Assembly: GCA_005879015.1 (NCBI GenBank)
Contig: VBMC01000090.1
Location: 1-7,539, forward strand
Source of the DNA: Methanobacteriota archaeon
GTDB lineage: Archaea > Thermoplasmatota > Thermoplasmata > RBG-16-68-12
Reading direction: 5' to 3'
Length of the DNA stretch: 7,539 nt
The position numbers and the translations under genes are program-made. Of this stretch, positions 1 through 5,698 are shown piece by piece; positions within the stretch are counted from its first letter, which is position 1, and the number at the start of each line of letters is the position of its first letter. The notes under the pieces were generated by a model. The model was given only the letters and a program-made list of their open reading frames with translations, searched no databases and was not told the origin of the DNA.

Positions 1-1101
1 GACACGGACCTCGCCGATGAAGAGCGAGCGGGCCACGGTGTCCGCGGTCTTGCGGTAGGCCTCCGCGGGGACGTCAAAGGGATTCGGGGTTTCGAGACTC
101 TTCGCCTTGAAGCCGGTCATCGCCGCGTCAAGCGCCTTCTCCTTGGCCACGAAGCCTGTCGCCGTGGCGCCGAGGGACACCTGGACCGTGAACGCCTCCG
201 GGGGCGTGGCGGGTCGCAGGATCTTGGCCGCGACCCCGTCCGTGATGTGCACCCAATTCACTCCGGGGCCGAATCGAGACAATCGGTCGAGCGCGGCGGA
301 GAGCTTCGCGGGGTCATCGAATCCGTAGGTCAGGGTCTTCCGGGCCGCTGCCTTCGCCTCGAGTCGGACTGCGGCGGACAAGGGGATGAAGAACTCCCCC
401 GCCAACGGGATCGCGGTGTGGAGCAGATCGTACGCGGTCCCGTGGTTCGCCACCTCTTCGAAGCCGATCCTCGCCCGGTGTCCGTACGCCGAGATCGTAC
501 GAAGGGCGTTCACGTACGACGCGAATCCTCCGCGGAAGGAGGAAAAGGGCGCGTCTCCGTAGAGCGCGTCGCCGATGGCGAAATCCAGAGGGACGGTCGG
601 TACGAAGGGCACGAGGTGCCCGCGCTCCGAGGCCTCATCGTACAACCGTTTCCAGAGCGCTCCCACTTGTGCGATGGCCCGGTGTCCATCTACCGCGAAC
701 TCGATGCCCGCGTATCCGGTGAAGTCCAGCTGCACGCCCCGTTGCTCGGGGACGATCCAGTCGTACGTGAGCAAGGTTCGGGGCCGCATCGTCACGCCGA
801 ATTCGCGGGTCCGACCGACGCCCAACTGGGTTCGGAAGTAATGGTAGTCCTCGGCAGAGAGTCCGAGGCTCACGGTACTCTCCTGCCCGTTCAACACCCG
901 GACGAGCTTCCGGACCTCGGCGTCTTCCTTCACCTTCACGGTGACAGGTGGCACGCGGTTCAAATCCGCGATCAGGTCCGGCGGGAGGACGCGGTCATCC
1001 CGAACGAAGAGGGCGTGGATCAGCGCCTCGCGAATCAACTCGGCGAGCGCGGGAATCTGGACCGCCTTTTCGACGTAGTGCCAGTCGCGGAGGAGCCCCA
1101 T
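1..1101 (-). CDS. Divergent FAD-linked oxidase-like protein (GlcE-like partner), C-terminus cut by window edge
   Basis: The minus-strand frame is open for 367 codons from the ATG at 1101 to the left edge, with no stop. The start is supported by a strong AAGGAGGG ribosome site five bases upstream and by the position one base after the stop of the FAD oxidase before it. Residues about 45-205 follow the plan of the PCMH-type FAD domain: a PPVTVKV strand, a RGVQLDF strand near 120, a 'GALWKRLYDEASERGHLVP' helix-strand near 147-165, and VPLDFAIGDALYGD near 170-183, which matches the 'P..PL.FTVGG.L' segment of GlcD/GlcE-type oxidases. The RGGGTG pyrophosphate loop is not visible where it is expected. 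Its likely role is as the second subunit of a GlcD-type oxidase complex; the substrate is unknown. It could also be a non-catalytic paralogue. The family assignment is inference from motif order, so moderately sure. Confidence 0.7.
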   Translation of the reverse strand, partial: MGLLRDWHYVEKAVQIPALAELIREALIHALFVRDDRVLPPDLIADLNRVPPVTVKVKEDAEVRKLVRVLNGQESTVSLGLSAEDYHYFRTQLGVGRTREFGVTMRPRTLLTYDWIVPEQRGVQLDFTGYAGIEFAVDGHRAIAQVGALWKRLYDEASERGHLVPFVPTVPLDFAIGDALYGDAPFSSFRGGFASYVNALRTISAYGHRARIGFEEVANHGTAYDLLHTAIPLAGEFFIPLSAAVRLEAKAAARKTLTYGFDDPAKLSAALDRLSRFGPGVNWVHITDGVAAKILRPATPPEAFTVQVSLGATATGFVAKEKALDAAMTGFKAKSLETPNPFDVPAEAYRKTADTVARSLFIGEVRV

Positions 1102-1102
1102 C

Positions 1103-2511
1103 TCAACCCTCCTTCGTATGCTCGTACGCCCGCACGAACCGATCGCGAGTCGGCTTCACCCGACGGAGGATCGCAGCCACCTCCAGGCCAATCGCCATCC
1201 CGGGCGGCGGGATCGACCGGAGTCCGGGCCATGGATATTTCGTCCAGACTTCGAACGTCTTGCCGCCGTTGATTTTCTTCCGCGGGTCGAAGACGCCCTT
1301 CACCGCCGAGTAGGCGCTCGTGGCGTTCCCGTGCATCTTCCGCAAGTTGAACACGAGGAACAGGCCGAGCCCCATCGGGTGCCCGTCGATCTTGAAGGCG
1401 GCATCGCCCATCCGCTTCACGAAACCCAGGGCGGTGCCGCCAGACGGTTTGGTGTCGTCCATGAGGACGTACGGATTGAGGGCCGCGGTCGTCGTGTCGA
1501 CAATGTGCGCTTGGACGGACCCGTTCAGCTTCAGCTTGTCGCGGATTTCCGTCGCCTTTTCGACGGCCTCCGGCAGCCTTCGGAGAGGGACGAGGTTGTA
1601 GGAGACCATGAGCCCGCGACTCAGGCGGCGGGCGCTGTAGTTGTTGTACCGATCCCGCCACAGGCGGTCACCGATGGCGGGGGCCAGCTTCGTGCCCTGC
1701 TCCTTCGCCGCGAGGCCGTCCATCCCCTTCTCCTGGTCGGCGACGTCGTCCTTGGAGCCTTGCACCGCGACGAAGGCGAGGTCCGTCGGGTCCGGACTGT
1801 CCGCCTCGAGGGCCCGGTCGAACACGAAGTGGTCTCCGGCTTCGGGCCGACGCGGAGGACCGCCTTCGTCACGATTCCCAAGGTCCCCTCCGCTCCGAAG
1901 AATAGCGGCGTGAGGTTCGCGAGGTGTCCGCCGGCATCGGCCTGGGATGCGGTCTTGAGCAAGCTGCCATCCGGAAGGATGACCTCGAGGCTCGCGATCG
2001 CGTCGCGGACACTCCCGCCCCGGAGACCTCCGAACCCGGTGCTCCCGGAATTGATCGAGCCGCCGACGGTGCTCCCCATCGCATTGAGAGGGACAGTCGG
2101 GAGGGCAAATCCCTTCGACTCCACGAAGTCTTCGACCTCCTTCCAGGTCGCGCCGGCTTCGACCGTGACCGTCCTAGTATCGGGGTCGAGCGCGAGGACG
2201 TTGTTCATCTTGCGCATGTCGACGAGGACTCCGCCGCGGTTCGGGACGGAGCCTCCGCACCAGCCGGTCCCGCCTCCCCGCGGTGTGATCTGGAGCAGAC
2301 TCTCGTCGCTCAGTTTGACGAGGGCCGCGACTTCCTCCGTCGTCTGCGGCAGGACAACGAAATCCGGATACAGACGCCACTGCAGGAGCGCGATTTTCGG
2401 GAGGGACGCGAAGTCGTGGCTGTACACCATGCGTTCGAATTCAGAGCGGGCGACGCGCTCGGGCCCCAGCGTGTTCACGAGGCGGCGGTATGCATAATCG
2501 AGGCTCGCCAT
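1103..2511 (-). CDS. FAD-linked oxidase, GlcD / D-lactate dehydrogenase type, with one frameshift
   Basis: Flavoprotein of the VAO/PCMH family that oxidises a 2-hydroxyacid-like substrate (glycolate, D-lactate or similar; substrate not determinable here). Starting at ATG 2511, residues 50-225 form the FAD domain: 'YPDFVVLPQTTEEV', the pyrophosphate loop PRGGGTGWCGG (78-87), GGVLVDMRKMN, 'TVTVEAGATW', 'GSTVGGSINSGSTGFGG' and GAEGTLGIVT (207-216). The frame then breaks near 1829-1833. Reading continues in another minus frame from VFDRALE to a stop at 1103, with the C-terminal FAD-oxidase domain including GHPMGLG (about 377-383), FDPRKK and NGGK (about 415-418). Restoring one base gives 469 residues, the usual GlcD length. 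The break is probably a lost C in a short C run (sequencing error or recent mutation). It lies directly before the GlcE-like gene and 84 bases after tatA. Confidence 0.88.
1107..1114 (-). promoter_or_regulatory. Strong Shine-Dalgarno site for the GlcE-like gene
   Basis: The minus strand reads AAGGAGGG five bases before the ATG at 1101, inside the last codons of the upstream FAD oxidase. It fixes the start of the downstream gene and suggests reinitiation within one mRNA. Confidence 0.75.
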
Positions 2512-2552
2512 GCAGCCGTCTCCGGGGGACGGGCGCGGGTAGACTCTCGCTC

Positions 2553-2563
2553 AGGATAAAGGT
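2553..2563 (-). promoter_or_regulatory. Possible TATA element upstream of the FAD oxidase
   Basis: The minus strand reads ACCTTTATCCT about 45 bases before the ATG at 2511. A start about 25 bases downstream would give a leader near 20 bases. It is the only A/T-rich patch in the 84-base gap after tatA, so the FAD genes may have their own promoter. The match is weaker than the TATA boxes at 4566 and 4647. Confidence 0.4.
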
Positions 2564-2595
2564 AACGTGCGACCCTCAATCCACGGGAGAAAACG

Positions 2596-3021
2596 TCACA
2601 CGTTGAGGGCCTTGATGATCTGTTCTTTGAGCCGGATCACATCGGCGCCGGTGCTGTAGACGCCCATCGCTTGCGCCGCGGAAACGACCTGATCGTCCCG
2701 GGCTTTGTCGACCGCGCGGGCGATGTCGAGTTTCAATTCCATCTCGCTCCGGCCCGATGCGGAAAGCCCCAGAGCGCCCGCGGCCTTCTCGACGCGCATC
2801 CGCGTGTCCCGGGTGTCGAGCGCCGAGAGTTCCGTGCTGATTTCTCGCTCGATCTGCATCTTGCCGCGCCGGAATTCCCCGAGCGCGCGGCCGACACCCC
2901 TCGCGAGTTCCGGAAGCTTTGACGGGCCGAAGAGCAAGAGGACCGCGATGATGATGAGGATGACCACCCACTCGATGCCTTCGATTTGAGCCGTGATATC
3001 GATGGGCGAGAACGCGGACAT
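2596..3021 (-). CDS. tatA: Sec-independent protein translocase subunit TatA, with extended C-terminal tail
   Basis: TatA forms, with TatC, the pathway that exports folded, often cofactor-bearing proteins bearing twin-arginine signals. The 141-residue protein has one membrane helix (about 16-31), the F31-G32 hinge followed by PSKLPELARGVG, and an amphipathic helix (33-60), all typical of TatA. I prefer the ATG at 3021 over the one at 3036: GGAGG lies eight bases before 3021, whereas nothing like it precedes 3036 (which would add MEAAG). The tail from 60 onward is longer than in short bacterial TatA and contains two colinear 25-residue units at about 80-104 and 115-139 (pattern AAxA[LM]G[LV]xx[ST]G...LKxxIxxA). 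It follows tatC by 39 bases, as expected for a tatC-tatA unit. Confidence 0.94.
   Translation of the reverse strand: MSAFSPIDITAQIEGIEWVVILIIIAVLLLFGPSKLPELARGVGRALGEFRRGKMQIEREISTELSALDTRDTRMRVEKAAGALGLSASGRSEMELKLDIARAVDKARDDQVVSAAQAMGVYSTGADVIRLKEQIIKALNV
2605..2784 (-). repeat. Two protein-level repeat units in the TatA tail
   Basis: Codons for residues 80-104 (2710-2784) and 115-139 (2605-2679) encode two ungapped, alignable units of 25 residues. Nine positions are identical (A, A, A, G, G, L, K, I, A) and several more are conservative (L/M, L/V, S/T, M/I). The repeat period is 35 residues. The helix-loop-helix pattern with a central S/T-G turn recalls SAP or Rho-N-like motifs, but that resemblance is only inference. 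Confidence 0.6.
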
Positions 3022-3029
3022 TCCAGCGG

Positions 3030-3034
3030 CCTCC
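3030..3034 (-). promoter_or_regulatory. Shine-Dalgarno site deciding the tatA start
   Basis: The minus strand reads GGAGG eight bases before ATG 3021. It overlaps the alternative upstream ATG at 3036, which argues that the shorter TatA form is the translated one. Confidence 0.6.
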
Positions 3035-3060
3035 ATTTTCTGCTAAGGACGACCGGGTTA

Positions 3061-3963
3061 TCAGGCTTTCGCACGTGCCCGGCGCTTCTCGATGCCCACT
3101 GCGGCAACGTAGCCGCCGGCGTAGAGGGCGAGCATCGGAAGGGCGACGAGGAACATCGTGATTCCGCTGCCGTCCGGCGTGATGATCGCGCCGAACACCA
3201 CGATCGCGATCGTGGCGAAGCGCCAATACTTCTTCCAGAAATTCGCGGGCACGATCCCGAGGACGGTCAGGCCATACATGAGGACAGGAAGTTGGAACGC
3301 GATGCCAAAGGCGAGGGTGAAGAGCAGGACGAAGTCGATGAAACTGTCCCCGTACAGGATGAGCAGGTTCGCGCCGAGGAGGTTCTGGACCGAGAATAGC
3401 AGGTTGAATGTGAAGGGTAGGATGACGACGAAACAGAGCGCCACACCGGAGAGGAAGAGCAGCAAGACGGGCACGGTGACGCGGATGATGAGCCGCCGTT
3501 CCGTGGGCTTCAACGCGGGACCGACGAACCGCCCCACCTGGTACACGATGAGCGGCGACGCGGTGACGGCTGCGAGGAAGAAGGCGACCTTGAACATGAC
3601 CACGTAGGCGTCCCACGGTTCCTTGAAACTGAAGTTCAGCGGGACCGGCCCCACACGGGCGGGCACGAGGAAGTTCTTCATCGCGATGAAGAACTGGGTC
3701 GCGATGTTCGGGCTCGTGGGGCCCAGGGCCGGCAAGAGCATCGGCACCTGCGTCGAACCGATCGAGACGGGGCCGATCGACGTGGTGAGGTTCAGGACGA
3801 ACAGGATGATGACGACGACGATGACGATCCGCAACCGTTGCCGAAGTTCTTCGAGGTGCTCGAAGAATGTCATCCGCCGTTCACTCGGGCGGTTTCCCTC
3901 GAAAGCGACCTCGGCCACGCGCTCATCGTCGCCAAGTGGGCTCGGCTTATAGGGCTTTCCCAC
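3061..3963 (-). CDS. tatC: Sec-independent protein translocase subunit TatC
   Basis: TatC is the signal-peptide receptor of the Tat translocase. Six membrane helices are visible at about 45-60, 120-142, 160-188, 208-236, 248-262 and 267-290. Family marks are FFEHLEELRQRL (33-44) before helix 1, PALKPTERR (149-157) with the conserved Glu at 155 after helix 2, and ITPDGSG (261-267) with Asp264 in the last loop. The loop between helices 1 and 2 (about 61-118) is fairly long. The start is uncertain: GTG at 3963 gives 300 residues and lies 12 bases after the preceding stop, but no ribosome site is seen; ATG at 3873 would remove 30 poorly conserved residues and begin MTFFEHL, just before the conserved helix. 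Its neighbours are the molybdopterin oxidoreductase upstream and tatA downstream. Confidence 0.95.
   Translation of the reverse strand: MGKPYKPSPLGDDERVAEVAFEGNRPSERRMTFFEHLEELRQRLRIVIVVVIILFVLNLTTSIGPVSIGSTQVPMLLPALGPTSPNIATQFFIAMKNFLVPARVGPVPLNFSFKEPWDAYVVMFKVAFFLAAVTASPLIVYQVGRFVGPALKPTERRLIIRVTVPVLLLFLSGVALCFVVILPFTFNLLFSVQNLLGANLLILYGDSFIDFVLLFTLAFGIAFQLPVLMYGLTVLGIVPANFWKKYWRFATIAIVVFGAIITPDGSGITMFLVALPMLALYAGGYVAAVGIEKRRARAKA
3944..3958 (-). promoter_or_regulatory. Weak candidate TATA element at the 5' end of tatC
   Basis: The minus strand reads AAAGCCCTATAAGCC, an A-rich element followed by CTATAAG, inside the first codons of the long tatC form. If used, transcription would begin near 3925 and favour the ATG at 3873 as the start. 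It is a short match inside coding sequence, so it may be chance. Confidence 0.25.
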
Positions 3964-3975
3964 GTGTGGGACGAA

Positions 3976-4542
3976 TCAGAAGGAGTAGCGATCCTCGGAC
4001 AGCGGGTCCGCCGTATTGCTGTACCCGCGGACCTCCCAATATCCCAGCTCCTCTTCGTCGGTGAACGTGACGGCGCGGACCCACTTCGCGCTCTTGTACG
4101 CGTAGCGCTTCGGCACGAGGAGTCGCACGGGCCCCCCGTGCTCAATCGGGAGGGGTTTCCCGTCCCATTGGTAGGTCAGGAGGACGTCGGAATCGTACAG
4201 GACCGTGAGTGGGTGGGACGTCGTGTAGCCGTCCCCGCACCGAAAGGTCGCGAATCGGGCTGTGGGTCGAATCTGGGCCCGCTCTGCCACTTCCCGGATC
4301 GTGGTCCCCACCCACTCATTGTCGAACGTGGTCCAGCCGGTGACGCAATGGAAGGGCGACGTCACCTTCGCCGAGGGCAGGCGCAGGAATTCGTCATACG
4401 TGAGGCGGAGCGGTTTTTCGACCGAACCATCCACTCGAAGGTCCCATTCCTTCGGATCGAACCGTGGGACGATGCCGAGATCGAGCCGCGGCCACTTCCG
4501 GACCTCGCGCTGTCCCGGCGGCAACTGCCGCTCCGCGACCAT
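3976..4542 (-). CDS. Sulfite-oxidase-like molybdopterin oxidoreductase, small cytoplasmic type
   Basis: A 188-residue protein consisting almost wholly of the sulfite oxidase / MsrP molybdopterin-binding fold. Marks: VDGSVEKPLRLTYDEF (37-52), the FHCVTGW segment with the presumed Mo-ligating Cys66, 'EWVGTTIREV' (76-85), CGDGYTTSHPL (102-112), HGGPVRLLVP (135-144), the YKSAKWVRAV stretch (149-158) and the terminal GYWE.RGYSNTADP / EDRY signature (168-186) seen in short sulfite-oxidase-like oxidoreductases. It has no twin-arginine signal, membrane helix, haem domain or dimerisation domain, so it is probably cytoplasmic and not a true sulfite oxidase; its substrate is unknown. ATG 4542 lies just after a strong TATA box, so the mRNA is nearly leaderless. 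tatC follows after 12 bases. Confidence 0.9.
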   Translation of the reverse strand: MVAERQLPPGQREVRKWPRLDLGIVPRFDPKEWDLRVDGSVEKPLRLTYDEFLRLPSAKVTSPFHCVTGWTTFDNEWVGTTIREVAERAQIRPTARFATFRCGDGYTTSHPLTVLYDSDVLLTYQWDGKPLPIEHGGPVRLLVPKRYAYKSAKWVRAVTFTDEEELGYWEVRGYSNTADPLSEDRYSF

Positions 4543-4565
4543 CGCCCGTGAGCAACGAGCTCCCT

Positions 4566-4575
4566 CATATAAATG
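4566..4575 (-). promoter_or_regulatory. TATA box for the leftward transcription unit
   Basis: The minus strand reads CATTTATATG, about 28 bases before the ATG at 4542. Archaeal start sites lie about 25 bases after the TATA centre, which puts the mRNA start near 4545, so this unit is leaderless or nearly so. Confidence 0.65.
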
Positions 4576-4625
4576 CCCTGCCAGACGGAGGAACGAACAA
4601 GGACCCGCCCTCGAGTATGCCGTTC

Positions 4626-4645
4626 CGAATCGGAGCGATTCGCTC
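4626..4645. promoter_or_regulatory. Two overlapping perfect inverted repeats, candidate operator
   Basis: CGAATCG-GAG-CGATTCG (4626-4642) has perfect seven-base arms and overlaps GAGCGA-T-TCGCTC (4633-4645), which has perfect six-base arms. Both abut the plus-strand TATA box at 4647. This is where a repressor or activator could compete with TFB/TBP; the function is inferred from position only. Confidence 0.45.
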
Positions 4646-4646
4646 G

Positions 4647-4657
4647 ATTATAAATAG
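4647..4657 (+). promoter_or_regulatory. TATA box for the 4698 gene
   Basis: ATTATAAATAG is a strong archaeal TATA match in a G/C-rich region. A start site near 4677 would give a leader of about 20 bases containing the purine-rich GGGGGAAGGG before ATG 4698. Confidence 0.65.
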
Positions 4658-4697
4658 TCAGATTTCGAGTACCATTCAGGGACGAAGGGGGAAGGGT

Positions 4698-5246
4698 ATG
4701 TGGGACCGCAACGACCCCGTGAAACATAGCCTCAAGGAGCTCGGATCGGAACTCAGCCATCGACGAGCGACCGAGGGCATGGCGAAAGAGCGCGTCCGGC
4801 GTCCGCTACGGCGGGAGACGAAGATGGCCGTGGGCATGGCCATCGTCCTGGCGTTGGCGATGGTCGTGGCCGCAGTCACCTTATTCACGCATACCTTCCC
4901 GGCGGGGACGACCGGCTCTCACGTCACGACGACCTGCACGACCTTGACCATGGGCACGCCCTCCGTGCCGGCAGGCTCCGGGACGGTCCGATTCAACTGC
5001 GGGGCGACGACTCCCGCGTTCGTGGCGGACGGCAGTGGTCCTGTGACGCCTACGTTCTCGTTAGGCGGAACCCTCTACACCGGCCTCACGATCGTGGCCT
5101 CGGCGGCGATTGGAACGAGCTGCACCGGCGGGACGGCCCTGACGTCCGGGACGGGACTGACGCCGCCGGCGGGAAGCTACGACTACTGCGCGAGTTACAC
5201 TGGGGCGGGCGTGCTTCCGGGTTTCACGCTAACGTGGTCACAATAG
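4698..5246 (+). CDS. Unrecognised membrane-anchored protein with four-cysteine Ser/Thr/Gly-rich outer domain
   Basis: I do not recognise a family. The preferred start, ATG 4698, gives 182 residues; it follows a TATA box by about 40 bases and a purine-rich ribosome site, whereas longer readings of the same frame run back through the promoter and the divergent gene. Residues 1-42 are charged and basic (RVRRPLRRETK before the helix), 43-64 form one hydrophobic helix, and 65-182 are rich in Thr, Ser, Gly, Pro and beta-prone residues. By the positive-inside rule the tail faces outward. Cysteines at 80, 101, 142 and 164 could form two disulfides. The C-terminal half has short hydrophobic strands separated by Gly/Thr turns, suggesting a small beta sandwich. 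It is co-oriented with nuoA, 80 bases upstream of it, but nuoA has its own TATA box. It lacks a clear archaeal prepilin cleavage site. Confidence 0.78.
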   Translation: MWDRNDPVKHSLKELGSELSHRRATEGMAKERVRRPLRRETKMAVGMAIVLALAMVVAAVTLFTHTFPAGTTGSHVTTTCTTLTMGTPSVPAGSGTVRFNCGATTPAFVADGSGPVTPTFSLGGTLYTGLTIVASAAIGTSCTGGTALTSGTGLTPPAGSYDYCASYTGAGVLPGFTLTWSQ

Positions 5247-5252
5247 GCCCGT

Positions 5253-5292
5253 TCCAGAGTCTGGACGATCTCGCGCTGTCATCATAGCGAGA
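5253..5292. promoter_or_regulatory. Inverted repeats upstream of the nuoA promoter
   Basis: TCCAGA-G-TCTGGA (5253-5265) has perfect six-base arms, and TCTCGC (5269-5274) pairs with GCGAGA (5287-5292) across 12 bases. Both lie in the 80-base gap between the cysteine protein and nuoA, directly before the TATA element. They could be operators or, for the first, a weak hairpin ending the upstream mRNA. Confidence 0.35.
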
Positions 5293-5302
5293 GGTTTAAT
5301 AG
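5293..5302 (+). promoter_or_regulatory. TATA element of the nuo operon
   Basis: GGTTTAATAG is centred about 29 bases before ATG 5327. The expected mRNA start falls within a few bases of the ATG, and no ribosome site precedes it, so nuoA is probably translated from a leaderless mRNA. Confidence 0.6.
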
Positions 5303-5326
5303 GCTGACCTTTTTCCCACAAACGAG

Positions 5327-5698
5327 ATGGCGCTCGAGAGCTACGTGCCCATCGTCATTTTTGCCCTTATCGCCCTATTGTTCCCGCTCGGCACCTTCTT
5401 CGCCACGCGCCTGTTCCGACCGGACCATCCGACGCCGCTGAAGGACCTCACGTACGAGTGCGGCGAGGTGCCGGAAGGGGTGGCGCAGATCCAGTTTCAC
5501 TTTCAGTACTACATGTTCGCCCTGATCTTCGTCGTCTTCGATGTCGCGGCCGTGTTCCTCCTCCTCTGGGCCTTCGCGTGGGGCGGCCTCCTCAGTTCCT
5601 CGTCGCCCGCGGCCAAGTTCTCGATCTTCCTCTTCCTCGGGATCATGTTCGTCGCCACGCAATACGCGCTCAAGAAGGAGGAGGTCATCCAGATATGA
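5327..5698 (+). CDS. nuoA: NADH-quinone oxidoreductase subunit A (complex I membrane arm)
   Basis: NuoA is a small membrane subunit of complex I that helps shape the quinone entry region next to NuoH. The 123-residue protein has three membrane helices (about 6-28, 60-85, 95-113). It shows the family signature LTYECGEVPEG (41-51) with Cys45 on the loop before helix 2, and QFHFQYYMFALIFVVFD (56-72). The motif normally reading FDVE is FDVAAVF here, so the Glu equivalent to E. coli E81 is Ala74, while the Asp equivalent to D79 (Asp72) is kept. It is the first gene of the operon and its stop overlaps the nuoC start (ATGA). Confidence 0.96.
   Translation: MALESYVPIVIFALIALLFPLGTFFATRLFRPDHPTPLKDLTYECGEVPEGVAQIQFHFQYYMFALIFVVFDVAAVFLLLWAFAWGGLLSSSSPAAKFSIFLFLGIMFVATQYALKKEEVIQI

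Noticed and set aside
247..1272. Long open frame on the plus strand (about 340 codons)
   Set aside because: It lies opposite the FAD-oxidase-like gene, has an Arg/Gly/His-rich, low-complexity composition typical of antisense frames in GC-rich DNA, and no recognisable motif.
1118..2497. 459-codon plus-strand frame
   Set aside because: It is antisense to the GlcD-type oxidase, whose conserved FAD motifs are unmistakable; the plus-strand product is Arg/Pro-rich with no domain.
2576..3616. 346-codon minus-strand frame over tatC/tatA
   Set aside because: It is an Arg/His-rich alternative frame of the tatC-tatA region, where the other minus frames give clear TatC and TatA.
4464..4697. Extended N-terminus of the cysteine protein from an ATG at 4464
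   Set aside because: It would run through the divergent gene and both promoters; TATA box and ribosome site support ATG 4698.
4818..4890. Archaeal prepilin/archaellin signal in the cysteine protein
   Set aside because: The basic stretch and helix fit loosely, but there is no K/R-G/A cleavage motif in the right place (the sequence reads ETKMAVGMA), so I treat the helix as a plain anchor.
5309..5316. Oligo-T terminator (CTTTTTCC)
   Set aside because: It lies between the nuo TATA element and the ATG, around the expected mRNA start, so it is more likely part of the promoter than a terminator.
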